From Paenibacillus qinlingensis (lineage in GTDB: Bacteria > Bacillota > Bacilli > Paenibacillales > NBRC-103111): 64,000 bases of DNA. The position numbers and the translations under genes were made by a program. Positions within the stretch are counted from its first letter, which is position 1. The number at the start of each line of letters is the position of its first letter. Below, one piece after another: positions 1 to 9,011 of the stretch. Location: assembly GCF_013204845.1 (NCBI RefSeq), contig NZ_JABMKY010000017.1:122597-186596 (forward strand). The letters are read 5' to 3'. The notes below the pieces were generated by a model, which searched no databases, had not been told where the DNA came from, and was given only the letters and a program-made list of their open reading frames with translations.

Positions 1-149
1 CAAAGGCGACCAAAGAATCCTCTATCGCAGCTCTTCAAGATTACTTGAATGAGTACTGCAACTTCGGTTGTGCTTACTTTATTATCGAGAAAGTAAACGC
101 GCCTAAACAGCAAACACCAGCAGAAGTAATCAGTTCAACTACAGTTTAA
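1..149 (+). CDS. C-terminal fragment of an unrecognised protein
   Basis: An open frame enters from the left edge and stops at TAA 147-149, giving 48 residues of a C-terminus. The readable part contains an amphipathic stretch (ESSIAALQDYLNEYCNFGC) and then an acidic/Thr-rich tail. It has a protein-like composition and is followed by a hairpin that could end the transcript, so I take it as the end of a real gene. I do not recognise the family. The start lies outside the window. Confidence 0.55.
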   Translation, partial: KATKESSIAALQDYLNEYCNFGCAYFIIEKVNAPKQQTPAEVISSTTV

Positions 150-168
150 GCAGCCATAGTAAATAGAA

Positions 169-214
169 AAACGCCATCTGAACTCCATGAAAAAGGAGCG
201 CAGTTGGCGTTTTG
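169..214. terminator. Bidirectional hairpin terminator
   Basis: Outer arms AACGCCA (170-176) and TGGCGTT pair, with inner CTG/CAG and CTCC/GGAG pairs around an ATGAAAAA loop. There are T/A tracts on both sides. It separates the gene fragment at the left edge from the convergent NAD kinase gene. Confidence 0.6.
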
Positions 215-226
215 TTGTTCAGTATC

Positions 227-1039
227 CTATTTGACTTCAAGGCCAACGAAGGCCTCGCGAACACGATTCCAGAAAGGGAACGGACGGAAGCGAGCAAATT
301 TCACTTTGACATGGGAAGCAACGCGGCAACGGATGGAGACGACATCGGCACGCTGCATATATTTATGGTCGAGCGACAGCAGCATATTCTGCTGGGCCTT
401 GGGGTAAATGTCACAGTGGTGATGCTTCGGTAAAATCATCGATGAACCCAGTGTACGATACACGCGATTGTTAATCGATGCGATCTCGGCAATTTGAATA
501 GCTTCAAGCGAGGGATGGACCATGGCGCCACCCAAGCTCTTGTTGTAAGCCGTACTGCCTGCAGGAGAAGATATGCAGATACCGTCACCACGGAACATTT
601 CGAACATTTCATCGTTCACGTGAAGTCTTGCAACTAGTGAAACTTCGATCCCGCGAATCGTAAACTCGTTAAGAGCAAGATGTGTTTCAACCCCATTGTC
701 CGTCGTTATTTCGATTTCGACAACGGGGTAGCGCACGACTTGCAACTCCTCTGGTGTTGCAACACTAAACATTAATGAAGCTAGATGATCTAATTCGTTC
801 GGCTTCCAATCAGCGAAGAAACCAAGATGCCCCGTGTGGATACCAACGAATGCGATATGATCTAACTTGTCCACATATTTATGAAAAGCTTGGAGCATCG
901 TGCCGTCTCCGCCAATGGACAGGACGATATCAGGATGATCTTCATCCCTTGGCATGCCTTGCTTAGCGGCGAGAGCGTGGAAGCGTTCGGTCAGCCCCTT
1001 GGAGATGTCATCGCCTCGTTCAATGACGTTATATTTCAA
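227..1039 (-). CDS. nadK: NAD kinase
   Basis: ATP-dependent phosphorylation of NAD to NADP in the cytoplasm. The 270-residue product carries the family signature GGDGTMLQAF near residue 45-50, the NEFTIRG strand and the SPAGSTAYNKSLGG substrate loop. Length fits Bacillus-type NAD kinases (about 265 aa). The frame is open further upstream to 1186, but that extension overlaps the preceding PilZ gene. A TTG at 1037-1039 has a perfect AGGAGG at 1047-1052 seven bases upstream and begins LKYNVIERGD, which matches the usual N-terminus, so I use it. Likely co-transcribed with the PilZ gene 76 bases upstream. Confidence 0.93.
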   Translation of the reverse strand: MKYNVIERGDDISKGLTERFHALAAKQGMPRDEDHPDIVLSIGGDGTMLQAFHKYVDKLDHIAFVGIHTGHLGFFADWKPNELDHLASLMFSVATPEELQVVRYPVVEIEITTDNGVETHLALNEFTIRGIEVSLVARLHVNDEMFEMFRGDGICISSPAGSTAYNKSLGGAMVHPSLEAIQIAEIASINNRVYRTLGSSMILPKHHHCDIYPKAQQNMLLSLDHKYMQRADVVSIRCRVASHVKVKFARFRPFPFWNRVREAFVGLEVK

Positions 1040-1115
1040 TCTTGTTCCTCCTAAGAGTTTTGCTTTAGCAAAATGTGCTACGTAATCATGGACTAAATTT
1101 TCGTGAAATTGTTTC

Positions 1116-1787
1116 TTAGTAGTTGGAGCAGTAGGCATCAATTTCTTGGAGAATGGATTCAGGCGTATGCCGAAATTCTGCGGCAACCCGATAGCTGTCG
1201 TTGCTGAAATGCGTAACTCTTACGATTTCACCATAAACAGTTATAGGTTGAGAGACATTCGGGAGTATGAAGCTGAACTCCAGAATCAAAGGAAAGAAAA
1301 GTCGATTGGATGTGACAAAGGATAATCCGCCAACACTGATATCGAGGAGTTGTCCGGTAAAAGCGACGCCCTTCTGAACAGATAAGCTTCGTATGCCAGC
1401 CACACGTAAGGTGATCGGTGTGCGCAGTGTAAGCTTAGCACGAGGATGTCTGCGGTTTTGATGTTGAAAAACTTCCTCAGGAATAGATAATGTCAGGGTA
1501 CAGATCGTTTTTTTGAGTTCAAGACCAATCAAATCGACATAAGCGTAGTATAAAATGGCACCATCTTTGAAAGAAAATTCAACGAAAGAAACATGTTCGA
1601 GTTTGTCGAAAGGGTAAACACCCAATTGTTCAAGACATACCGTTATCGAATCTTCACTTATTTTGTCGATAGCAAAGTTATCTTCAAAGCAAAAAGGTTG
1701 TCCATCTTTACATTCACCAACAATGATAATATGACAATCCTGATTTGGCGAAAAGGAAGCCAATTCTAGTACCTTATTCCAATCCAT
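1116..1787 (-). CDS. PilZ domain protein (YpfA/YcgR-like c-di-GMP receptor)
   Basis: A 223-residue cytoplasmic protein. The C-terminal half shows the PilZ hallmarks: an Arg-rich RRHPRAKL segment near residue 113 followed by LLDISVGGLSF near 147, i.e. the RxxxR and D/NxSxxG c-di-GMP binding motifs. The N-terminal half looks like the YcgR-N type fold. In the Bacillus group such proteins act as flagellar brakes or other c-di-GMP effectors; which applies here cannot be read from sequence. Start ATG 1787 has GGTGAT just upstream. A diguanylate cyclase candidate lies about 6 kb away. Confidence 0.8.
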   Translation of the reverse strand: MDWNKVLELASFSPNQDCHIIIVGECKDGQPFCFEDNFAIDKISEDSITVCLEQLGVYPFDKLEHVSFVEFSFKDGAILYYAYVDLIGLELKKTICTLTLSIPEEVFQHQNRRHPRAKLTLRTPITLRVAGIRSLSVQKGVAFTGQLLDISVGGLSFVTSNRLFFPLILEFSFILPNVSQPITVYGEIVRVTHFSNDSYRVAAEFRHTPESILQEIDAYCSNY

Positions 1788-1876
1788 AGCATCACCAAGT
1801 CGTTAGATTTACATTCACATCTGCCTGTACATCCTGTAAATACTCTTCTCATCATAATTTATCTAAGTCAATAAGA

Positions 1877-1896
1877 AAAGCCCCAAACGGGGCTTT
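1877..1896 (-). terminator. Rho-independent terminator of glgP
   Basis: AAAGCCCC-AAAC-GGGGCTTT hairpin lying just beyond the 3' end of the phosphorylase gene. On the minus strand it is followed by TTCTTATT. Confidence 0.7.
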
Positions 1897-1920
1897 AGCT
1901 TAGGTTATTCGATTTTATTC

Positions 1921-4518
1921 TTAAGACAAGGTGCTCGTAACGAGGGAGAGTTCAAACGAATGTGCAAAGTTGGTTGAGATGGGACGCACACGAATCGAGA
2001 AGTGAGGCCCATGAACAAGATGGGAGGGAATGGTAGCTTGGAAGCGCTGTGATTGCTCAATAAGTTCCCCAATCGGAGCCATGAGGATGATTTTCTGCTC
2101 CCACGTTTCGCCATTTTCTGCATAATAAATGACTTCTACTGCCGTATCCTGCGGCCAAATAGGGCCGAAATGGATTTGTGCCGTTATCTCTTTTGTCCCG
2201 GGTGGAATCTCATCCAAGGGAATGTCAGAAGTTGATTTATCGGCGTGATCATCATCAATATTCATGATTCTAACCTGATGCCAATTACTGCGGATGAACT
2301 GCTTGTAATCGGCAACTTTGGTCGCCACATCATAATTGTCCGCGACAAAAAGACGAGCACGTTTGGCTGTTGGTATATACGACAAATTCGTATAGTCTTG
2401 CACCATTCGGTGCGTGTTATAGACTGGGCTGAGCGATTGAACAGATTGCTTCATGCGTCTAATCCATTGATGAGGGATTTCACCTTGATTGTAGTAAAGT
2501 GGGATAATTTCATTCTCCAAAAGGTGATAAATCGCTTTCGTATTTTCTTTCTCCTGTGCAGCCCAGTCCGCGGCTCCCGTGGATCCGATAGCCCACCCAT
2601 TCATACCGTTGTAGCCTTCTTCCCACCAGCCGTCCAGCACGCTAAAATTAAGAACGCCGTTCATTGCGGCTTTCTGGCCGCTAGTTCCGCTAGCTTCAAG
2701 AGGTCTGCGAGGGTTGTTTAGCCATATGTCGACGCCTTGAACGAGATAACGAGCCATGTTGATATCATAATTTTCGAGAATAACGATTTTACCGAGAAAC
2801 TCTTTTAACTGAGAGATGCGGTAAATTTCTCGTATGAGATCTTGGCCAGGGTAATCAGCAGGGTGGGCTTTGCCTGCAAAAATAAACTGCACAGGTCGCT
2901 CAGGATCGCTGATAAGTTTCTTGAGTCGATACAAATCATTGAAAATAAGATTGGCCCGTTTGTAAGTAGCGAAGCGTCTGGCGAACCCAATTGTAAGGGC
3001 TTTAGGATTTAAATACTGTCGAACCTCTTCAATCCGTTCTTCGGATTCCCCGTTACGTTTGCGTTGCTCCATGAGACTATTGCGAGCATAACGCACTAAA
3101 TCTTCCTTCAAATGCTGATGAACCTTCCAAATGGATTCGTCGGGAATAACCTCGATTTGCGCCCATTGATGCTCGTTGGACTGCTCCGCTCGCCATGTGC
3201 CTGGGAGGAATCGATCGAAAAGCTCCTTCCAAGCCGGGGCGGTCCACGTATCCAAGTGAACTCCGTTCGTGATTGAGCTGATCGGGACCTCACTGGCATC
3301 GATATGACCATGGAATTCCTTGAACATTTCGCGCGAAACCTGCCCATGTAGTTTGCTGACACCATTGCGGAGTCCCGCCGTATTCATCGCCAAATGTGTC
3401 ATATTGAATTGCCCGGATTTATGATCAAGCCCTAATGAAATAATGCTTTGTTTATGCTTAGACAGCTCGCTGAAAAGGTGACCGAGATAGTGTTCCACCA
3501 TCCCGACGGAGAACGTATCATGACCTGCTGGAACAGGTGTATGGGTCGTGAAAACAGTAGCGGAGCGCACGGTCTCAACCGCAACATGAAAAGGAAGTCC
3601 CAAGTGAAGCAGTTCTTTCAACCGTTCTAACGTCAGGAAAGCCGCGTGACCTTCATTGATGTGGTACACATTCGGGTAGATGCCTAGTGCGCGGAGGACC
3701 TTAACGCCACCGATTCCCAGCACCATTTCCTGGGCGATCCGCATATCTTGATTGCCCCCATACAACTGCGCAGTTAATGCTTTATCCCCGTCATTATTCG
3801 CTTCATGATCGGTATCCAGTAAAAAAACCAGATTGCGTCCAACCTTTGCAGCCCAAACCAAGAGAGTGATCGTGCGACCAGAGATATCGAGTGAGACCGT
3901 GAGCTGCTGGTCATTTTGAAGTACCGGACGAATCGGAAGCTGCGCAAAATCATAGGTGAATAATTCACTTTGCTGACTGCCATTCGCATCAATTTTTTGC
4001 GTGAAATAGCCTTTTTTATAGAGTAGGCCAACGCCTGCAAGCGGTATTCCGAGGTCACTGGAAGATTTGATATGGTCACCGGCAAGAATGCCAAGCCCGC
4101 CTGAGTAAATTGGAAGCGCTTCATGAAAGCCGAATTCAGCAGAGAAATAAGCAATTTGTACATCGCCTTCGGCTGCATGATTATTTGCATACCAACCGGG
4201 TTCATTCATATACGTATCGAATTTTAGTATGACTTGTTGATAACGCTCGACAAAATCAGTATTCTTGCTTAAGGCTTCAAGATGGGGAGCATCTAGCTCG
4301 TGAAGCAGTCGAACGGGATTGTGACCGAGGGCTTTCCAGCGGTTAGGATCCATGCTTTCAAATAGCTGCAATGCATCATGGTTCCAACTGAACCATAAGT
4401 TAAAAGCCAGCTCACGAAGTCGTTCAATCGTCTGTGGTAATTTTTTCGCCTCTTGGGGGACGGCTTCTATCATATCTGGATATTCGCTCCCTTTATAAAC
4501 ATGATCGTAGTTACCCAT
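1921..4518 (-). CDS. glgP: Alpha-glucan (glycogen/maltodextrin) phosphorylase
   Basis: Phosphorolysis of alpha-1,4-glucans to glucose-1-phosphate (GT35 family). This is the GlgP form with an N-terminal DUF3417-type region (FNLWFSWNHDALQLF near residue 40). The PLP lysine lies in EASGTSGQKAAMNG, and FARRFATYKRANLI is the phosphate/PLP region. Length is 865 aa, usual for this subfamily. The frame is open to 4545, but that start would overlap ylbJ and has no ribosome site. ATG 4516-4518 lies one base after the ylbJ stop and has GGTGG upstream. No other glycogen genes are adjacent. The pairing with ylbJ in one transcript is suggested by spacing only. Confidence 0.88.
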   Translation of the reverse strand: MGNYDHVYKGSEYPDMIEAVPQEAKKLPQTIERLRELAFNLWFSWNHDALQLFESMDPNRWKALGHNPVRLLHELDAPHLEALSKNTDFVERYQQVILKFDTYMNEPGWYANNHAAEGDVQIAYFSAEFGFHEALPIYSGGLGILAGDHIKSSSDLGIPLAGVGLLYKKGYFTQKIDANGSQQSELFTYDFAQLPIRPVLQNDQQLTVSLDISGRTITLLVWAAKVGRNLVFLLDTDHEANNDGDKALTAQLYGGNQDMRIAQEMVLGIGGVKVLRALGIYPNVYHINEGHAAFLTLERLKELLHLGLPFHVAVETVRSATVFTTHTPVPAGHDTFSVGMVEHYLGHLFSELSKHKQSIISLGLDHKSGQFNMTHLAMNTAGLRNGVSKLHGQVSREMFKEFHGHIDASEVPISSITNGVHLDTWTAPAWKELFDRFLPGTWRAEQSNEHQWAQIEVIPDESIWKVHQHLKEDLVRYARNSLMEQRKRNGESEERIEEVRQYLNPKALTIGFARRFATYKRANLIFNDLYRLKKLISDPERPVQFIFAGKAHPADYPGQDLIREIYRISQLKEFLGKIVILENYDINMARYLVQGVDIWLNNPRRPLEASGTSGQKAAMNGVLNFSVLDGWWEEGYNGMNGWAIGSTGAADWAAQEKENTKAIYHLLENEIIPLYYNQGEIPHQWIRRMKQSVQSLSPVYNTHRMVQDYTNLSYIPTAKRARLFVADNYDVATKVADYKQFIRSNWHQVRIMNIDDDHADKSTSDIPLDEIPPGTKEITAQIHFGPIWPQDTAVEVIYYAENGETWEQKIILMAPIGELIEQSQRFQATIPSHLVHGPHFSIRVRPISTNFAHSFELSLVTSTLS

Positions 4519-4519
4519 A

Positions 4520-5758
4520 TTATCTTGTTCCACCAACCTTTTCATACACCAGTCTAAGTAAGGAATATGCGAGGAAGAGACTCATGATGACAGCAAAAGC
4601 ACCAACAAAGACCATCGCACTTATCGGGAAAATAAGCTTTAGATAGCTCAAAACGGGTGAATTTGCCTCGTAGAGCGGCAAGAACACGGCCTGAGGACTT
4701 CGAAACCGTTGCATAGGCTCCCAAATAAGGAGAACAATAGCAGCAGAGAGAATGCCATGAAGGAGGCGGGCGAAAAGGAACGGGAGATAGCGCATGTTTG
4801 TATGGCTTAACAAGCTGACAATTTGGGCATGTACGGACATGCCGGCCCAGGAGAGGATGAAGGCGCCTATTGCGACTTTACTGGAAAGCGCCAACGCAGC
4901 GGGGGCACCACCTGCAGCTTTCGCACCGAGTGTTACTTCGAACAACCCATTCATGACGGCTTGCGAGAGTTCATGAGGTAAGCCCGTGAGCGTTAAGAGA
5001 GAAGTGATCAGAATGTAGAACACATTCATCACCTGAGCAGAAGTGAGAACCTCAAGAACGACCGAGAAGAAGACAACAAGTCCACCAACAACAAACATCA
5101 AACGAAGAGATTGAAGAATAGATTGGCTTAACAAGGTACCTAGAGGTCTTCCATCCTGTAGTCTCGCGTTGTGCATAGTCTCAAAGGCTTGTTTCCATAT
5201 AGGACCTCTCTCCTTAATCGGCTGAGGTGTAGGTAACGCCTTCCTGCCATGAAACCGCATAACGAGGCCGATCATGAAAGAACCTCCATAGTGGGCAATG
5301 GCTAAAATAAAAGCTAAGGACGCGTCGTGGAAAAATCCGATCGAAACGGCTCCGATCAGAAATATCGGGTCCGAACTTGTTGTGAAGGCAACAAGCCGTT
5401 CACCTTCTTCGCGGTTGACCAGCTTCTGTTCCCAGAGCTGCGCTGTTAGCTTTGCACCGACAGGATAGCCGGCAGCAAATCCCATGGCCATCACGAATCC
5501 GCCAATCCCAGGGATACGGAAGACGGGACGCATCATCGGATCAAGCAGTGTGCCGAAGAAATGAACGATTCCGAAGCCGAGCATAATTTCGGAGATAACG
5601 AAGAAGGGGAATAAGGCTGGGAAGAGTACATCCCACCAAATGGAAACGCCGCGCAACGCGGCTTGAAACCCGTCATGCGGGAATAGAACCAAGCATACAA
5701 TGATGGCTATGATAACAAATGATATAAGTAAGGCTGGGGTGAAGTTTTGTTTCGGCAT
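4520..5758 (-). CDS. ylbJ: Sporulation integral membrane protein YlbJ
   Basis: A polytopic membrane protein of 412 residues with about nine hydrophobic segments and nucleoside-recognition (Gate) type motifs, e.g. GFAAGYPVGAKL near residue 105. In Bacillus, YlbJ is a sigma-E-dependent mother-cell membrane protein needed for spore cortex and implicated in dipicolinate export. Here the start ATG 5756-5758 is preceded by AGGAGG 12 bases upstream. A longer frame from TTG 5785 would place that AGGAGG inside the coding sequence. The 3' end abuts the phosphorylase gene. Confidence 0.87.
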   Translation of the reverse strand: MPKQNFTPALLISFVIIAIIVCLVLFPHDGFQAALRGVSIWWDVLFPALFPFFVISEIMLGFGIVHFFGTLLDPMMRPVFRIPGIGGFVMAMGFAAGYPVGAKLTAQLWEQKLVNREEGERLVAFTTSSDPIFLIGAVSIGFFHDASLAFILAIAHYGGSFMIGLVMRFHGRKALPTPQPIKERGPIWKQAFETMHNARLQDGRPLGTLLSQSILQSLRLMFVVGGLVVFFSVVLEVLTSAQVMNVFYILITSLLTLTGLPHELSQAVMNGLFEVTLGAKAAGGAPAALALSSKVAIGAFILSWAGMSVHAQIVSLLSHTNMRYLPFLFARLLHGILSAAIVLLIWEPMQRFRSPQAVFLPLYEANSPVLSYLKLIFPISAMVFVGAFAVIMSLFLAYSLLRLVYEKVGGTR

Positions 5759-5972
5759 AGACGGTAGATACCTCCTCTTATTCAACTATATGAATAAGCT
5801 TGGACATACATGCCGCCCCGTATTTCATGAAATAGCAGGTCGTCTAGATAAATACCCATGTCCAAGTAGGACTATTTAGCCTTTTATTTTAGTCTGCGGG
5901 ACTGTTCAGTCCTTGTTTTTATGGTAAAATAGAACTAGTAATACTTAAATCCATACGTCGGGAGTGATTCAA

Positions 5973-6071
5973 ATGACAGGTGTCATTGCCGGATTGGTTG
6001 TCTGTATGTTCGTGTTTGTCATTCGAGAAACGCTCATGCACGCAGGGGACGAGGATTTAGAGAACTATTGA
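5973..6071 (+). CDS. Small single-pass membrane protein (32 aa)
   Basis: An ATG at 5973 preceded by CGGGAGTG (good ribosome site, spacing about 8) opens a 32-codon frame ending TGA 6071. The product begins MTGVIAGLVVCMFVFVIRET, a single hydrophobic helix, and continues with a short charged, acidic tail. It sits 24 bases before the globin gene and is probably co-transcribed with it. Family unknown. The ribosome site and composition argue for a real gene. Confidence 0.55.
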   Translation: MTGVIAGLVVCMFVFVIRETLMHAGDEDLENY

Positions 6072-6095
6072 ATACGAATTGCGAGGTTTCTTGGT

Positions 6096-6488
6096 ATGTC
6101 AGAGAGCAAAAACAGAACCATATTTGAGTTGATGGGGGGGGCGGAGACGGTAAGTCGTTTGGTAGAGGCCTTCTATCCGAAAGTGCAGCAGCACCCGTTA
6201 CTTTCGCCGCTTTTTCCAGCTAACATAGACCCAGTTATAGAGAAACAGACATTGTTTCTCACCCAATTTTTCGGTGGGCCAACCTTGTACTCCGATCGCC
6301 ATGGTCATCCGATGATGCGAGCTAGGCATATGCCTTTTCCGATTACAAGAGAACGTGCGGATGCATGGTTGGCTTGTATGACAGAAGCGATGGCTGATAT
6401 AGGTATGCCGGATGATTTACAGGCTTTTCTCATAGAACGGCTAAGAGGTTCTGCCTATCATTTTATCAACACACCTGAGGAAGACTAG
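6096..6488 (+). CDS. Group II truncated haemoglobin
   Basis: A 130-residue 2/2 globin (YjbI-like). It shows the early FELMGGAETVSRLVEAFY helix, the FFGGPTLYSDRHGHPMMRARH segment whose last His is the proximal F8 ligand, and RADAWLACM with the Trp typical of group II at G8. Members bind oxygen or nitric oxide. The physiological role here is not deducible. ATG 6096 has GAGG nine bases upstream. Confidence 0.85.
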   Translation: MSESKNRTIFELMGGAETVSRLVEAFYPKVQQHPLLSPLFPANIDPVIEKQTLFLTQFFGGPTLYSDRHGHPMMRARHMPFPITRERADAWLACMTEAMADIGMPDDLQAFLIERLRGSAYHFINTPEED

Positions 6489-6536
6489 TCCATTCTTCCT
6501 ATACCACAATAATTAGGGAAAAAGGCGGGATTGCAA

Positions 6537-7238
6537 GTGGTCGAACCTTTATATGACATATCAGTGACATGCACTTACTGTACCAATACGTTTAAGTCGA
6601 AGAAGGTTCGACCAAGCTTCAAGAAGGCAAGTAAAACAGATACGGATTTCTGCCTTCACTATAAGGATATTAATCCTGATTTCTACGTAGTGCGGATCTG
6701 TCCTTTTTGCGGGTACGCACATACGGAGAACTTCTCGGATAAATGGACTCCGGCGGAACGAACCATGTTCCATGAAAAAGTAGCTCAGAACTGGTCGATG
6801 CGCGATTATTGCAAGGAGAGAACGTGGGAAGATTCCATTCAGTGCTTTAAACTAGCGCTTCTAAGTGCACAAATCAAAAACGAGAAGTCACGTGTAGTTG
6901 CTGGTTTATTGCATCATTTGGCTTGGCTTTACCGGGACAAAGGTGACTGGGGGCAAGAAGAACGTTTCCTCACATTTGCGTTAGATTCCTATGTGAATGT
7001 TTTCGAAACGGAAGGCATGGATTTGAATAATGCGAAGCTCATGTATCTACTGGGTGAGCTGAACCGGAGATTACAACGTTTCCAAGAAGCAGTTAAATGG
7101 TTTTCACGGGTCATTAATGATCGTAAGATTATGGACGCCGGGATGATTAGGGCTTGTCGCGAACAATGGGTGACAACGCGAGAAGATATGCTTGCTATGC
7201 GTCTAGAACTGCCGGATGAGATGAAACAAGCTACGTAA
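6537..7238 (+). CDS. DUF2225 zinc-ribbon/TPR-like protein
   Basis: A soluble protein of 233 aa. Two cysteine pairs, CTYC near residue 13 and CPFC near 55, form a zinc ribbon. The rest is helical and TPR-like (LLHHLAWLYRDKGDWGQEERFL, then a second repeat-like unit). This matches DUF2225, a Firmicutes family of unknown function. GTG 6537 lies seven bases after AGGCGGG and is preferred over TTG 6531, which is one base from it. The gene follows the globin closely. Confidence 0.8.
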   Translation: MVEPLYDISVTCTYCTNTFKSKKVRPSFKKASKTDTDFCLHYKDINPDFYVVRICPFCGYAHTENFSDKWTPAERTMFHEKVAQNWSMRDYCKERTWEDSIQCFKLALLSAQIKNEKSRVVAGLLHHLAWLYRDKGDWGQEERFLTFALDSYVNVFETEGMDLNNAKLMYLLGELNRRLQRFQEAVKWFSRVINDRKIMDAGMIRACREQWVTTREDMLAMRLELPDEMKQAT

Positions 7239-7263
7239 AAGCACAATAGATCGGCAAGAAAAT

Positions 7264-7322
7264 AAAATGAACGCTTAGCCATGGCACGGTATATAACCGG
7301 ATGGTTAAGCGTTCATTTTTTG
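7264..7322. terminator. Bidirectional terminator overlapping a gene end
   Basis: Long hairpin with arms ATGAACGCTTA.CCAT and ATGG.TAAGCGTTCAT, flanked by AAAA on the left and TTTTTT on the right. It lies between the convergent DUF2225 and GGDEF genes. The last codons and stop of the GGDEF gene are inside its right arm. Confidence 0.8.
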
Positions 7323-8414
7323 TGCAATTCCTTGTGGATGTTTGAATAGTGTGGGACGGTTTTTGCCAGTGTGCTTGGATTGATAGAGGGCGTGATCGGC
7401 TTCCGAGATTAATGTTTTAAGATCCATATGTGGAGAGTCAGCCGTTGAAATCCCGATAGAAATAGAGATGGGAGCCGCTTCCAAGCCGTTCTTTTTGTAG
7501 AGAAATAATTCCGCAATGGAGGTACATAAGGTTTGTCCGTAGCTAAGAACTCGTGCAGGATCTGTTTCCGTACAGAGCAGAATAAATTCTTCTCCCCCAT
7601 ATCTCGCCAGGTAATCTTGCTCATGAATCAAATGACGAAGAACCGAGCTTACTTCTTGGAGTAATTGATCGCCTTCTAAATGCCCGAATCGATCGTTGTA
7701 AAGCTTGAAATTATCGAGATCAATCATCATGATAGATACTTTACGCTTGTGTAAGGTACTCTGAGCGATGGGCATAAAACTTCTTAAGTTGGGCATCTTG
7801 GTTAAACCGTCTTGATTCGCTTGCATTTCAAGCTTGCGTTGCAGTCGCCAATTGTTGTTCTCGTCGTTCACCATGATGATGATCATGAAGAGGGTAGCGG
7901 AAGTAATAGCAAACATGAACAATTGATCAAGCGTATAGGACCAAGATAAACTGCGTTCTAGGAAACTATGGGTAAGTATACGCATAATGAAAACGAAACC
8001 ACATATTTGTAGAGCGAGTCGAATAGGTATGTCCAAGAAGCCATTTCGGTATTCTTTGTTATGGAAAAAGGAGCTAATGAAGGCTGGAGCAATGAGGTCT
8101 TGTGCGATGATGAACCAGGCTTGATTTTCTTGTGAGATAAGACTAGAACCAGCAGGTAGTATGGTCGAGAAGAGGGCAACAGGTAATCCATATCGTAGAC
8201 CTGCCATGAATATGGGTAATGAGCGAAGATCGATTAAGCCGAATGTCTCAGGAAGTGGAACCAGCATCATGATGATGCTGGCTAACCCTGTAAGCAAGGA
8301 TGCAAAAAGATGTTCGTGTGAATCAATCAACATCTTGCTATGAACTTTTAAGGCCAAATAATTTAAGGTTACTAAGGTACATGCGCTTGTCAAAGGAATG
8401 AGGTACTCATTCAT
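7305..8414 (-). CDS. Membrane diguanylate cyclase (GGDEF) with 5TMR-LYT-type sensor
   Basis: Makes c-di-GMP from two GTP. About six transmembrane helices occupy residues 1-185 and resemble the 5TMR-LYT sensory module. The GGDEF domain spans about 205-360 with an intact active site ARYGGEEF and DNFKLYNDRFGH. The position of the inhibitory I-site (RxxD, five residues before GGEEF) reads HEQD, so the key Arg is missing. The gene ends within a terminator hairpin. ATG 8414 has AAGGAG but 14 bases away, so the start is less certain than the domain call. Confidence 0.85.
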   Translation of the reverse strand: MNEYLIPLTSACTLVTLNYLALKVHSKMLIDSHEHLFASLLTGLASIIMMLVPLPETFGLIDLRSLPIFMAGLRYGLPVALFSTILPAGSSLISQENQAWFIIAQDLIAPAFISSFFHNKEYRNGFLDIPIRLALQICGFVFIMRILTHSFLERSLSWSYTLDQLFMFAITSATLFMIIIMVNDENNNWRLQRKLEMQANQDGLTKMPNLRSFMPIAQSTLHKRKVSIMMIDLDNFKLYNDRFGHLEGDQLLQEVSSVLRHLIHEQDYLARYGGEEFILLCTETDPARVLSYGQTLCTSIAELFLYKKNGLEAAPISISIGISTADSPHMDLKTLISEADHALYQSKHTGKNRPTLFKHPQGIAQKMNA

Positions 8415-8441
8415 AAAGGTTCGTTTGCTCCTTGCAATGAA

Positions 8442-8687
8442 CTATGAATTATGTTTATTTCGTACCGCGGTGTCCGCTAGTAAGTAATCTCGATCTGTAT
8501 CCACAAGCGTCAACTTGTTATGACAACAAGGGAAGACAAGCAGTTTCTTTTTACCCTCGTGTATGGACTCGAGCTCATGAATTTTGAGCGGCAGCAAGAC
8601 ATTGGAGCTTAGACAGAATGGACATTGGGCCACATAAATGTCCTTCATGATGATGTCGTAAGGCCATGTGTTAGCAAAAGGTATCAA
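8442..8687 (-). CDS. Small CxxC...CC putative zinc-binding protein
   Basis: An 81-residue protein with CPFC near residue 22 and FPCCHNK near 53, a spacing that could bind zinc. It ends in a charged tail. The TTG at 8685-8687 starts three bases after the stop of the upstream small gene, suggesting coupled translation. An internal ATG at 8648 is an alternative start. I do not recognise a named family. Confidence 0.55.
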   Translation of the reverse strand: MIPFANTWPYDIIMKDIYVAQCPFCLSSNVLLPLKIHELESIHEGKKKLLVFPCCHNKLTLVDTDRDYLLADTAVRNKHNS

Positions 8688-8690
8688 GGG

Positions 8691-8855
8691 CTACTTCGAT
8701 TCCGATTCGCTCGTGTCTGACGATGTGCTTTTCGCGAGCTCAGCTAATTTTTGAAGAAGAATATGTTGTGGCATATGCATGAGATGTTCTAAAGGTACTT
8801 TAAGCTGCTCTGCTAATTTAACAGCTGTTTCAGGAGAAATTTGTAACGGTTTCAT
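8691..8855 (-). CDS. YycC-like small protein
   Basis: A 54-residue frame starting ATG 8853-8855 with GGGTGAT upstream. The product (MKPLQISPETAVKLAEQ at the start, then an EHLMHMPQHILLQKLAEL helix and a Ser-rich tail) resembles the YycC-like Bacillales small-protein family as I remember it. The function is unknown. It is the first gene of a two-gene unit with the CxxC protein. The resemblance would need a profile search to confirm. Confidence 0.6.
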   Translation of the reverse strand: MKPLQISPETAVKLAEQLKVPLEHLMHMPQHILLQKLAELAKSTSSDTSESESK

Positions 8856-9011
8856 ATTTTAGAAATCACCCATCCTGTTCCGATTTAGTCAGAAGGAACT
8901 ATACATAATTGAATCATACTTTTTGAAGAGAAGCAATGAGGAAGATGCGGATAGTTGGCGAATGACTGGTGGATATGATTTAATTAAAAGTGGAAAGGAA
9001 AGGTGATCGCG

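Noticed and set aside
1040..1186. 49-residue N-terminal extension of NAD kinase
   Set aside because: It overlaps the PilZ gene in another frame, and a TTG with a perfect AGGAGG exists at 1039.
2245..2721. 158-aa plus-strand frame
   Set aside because: It lies entirely antisense to the alpha-glucan phosphorylase gene and has no ribosome site or protein-like composition.
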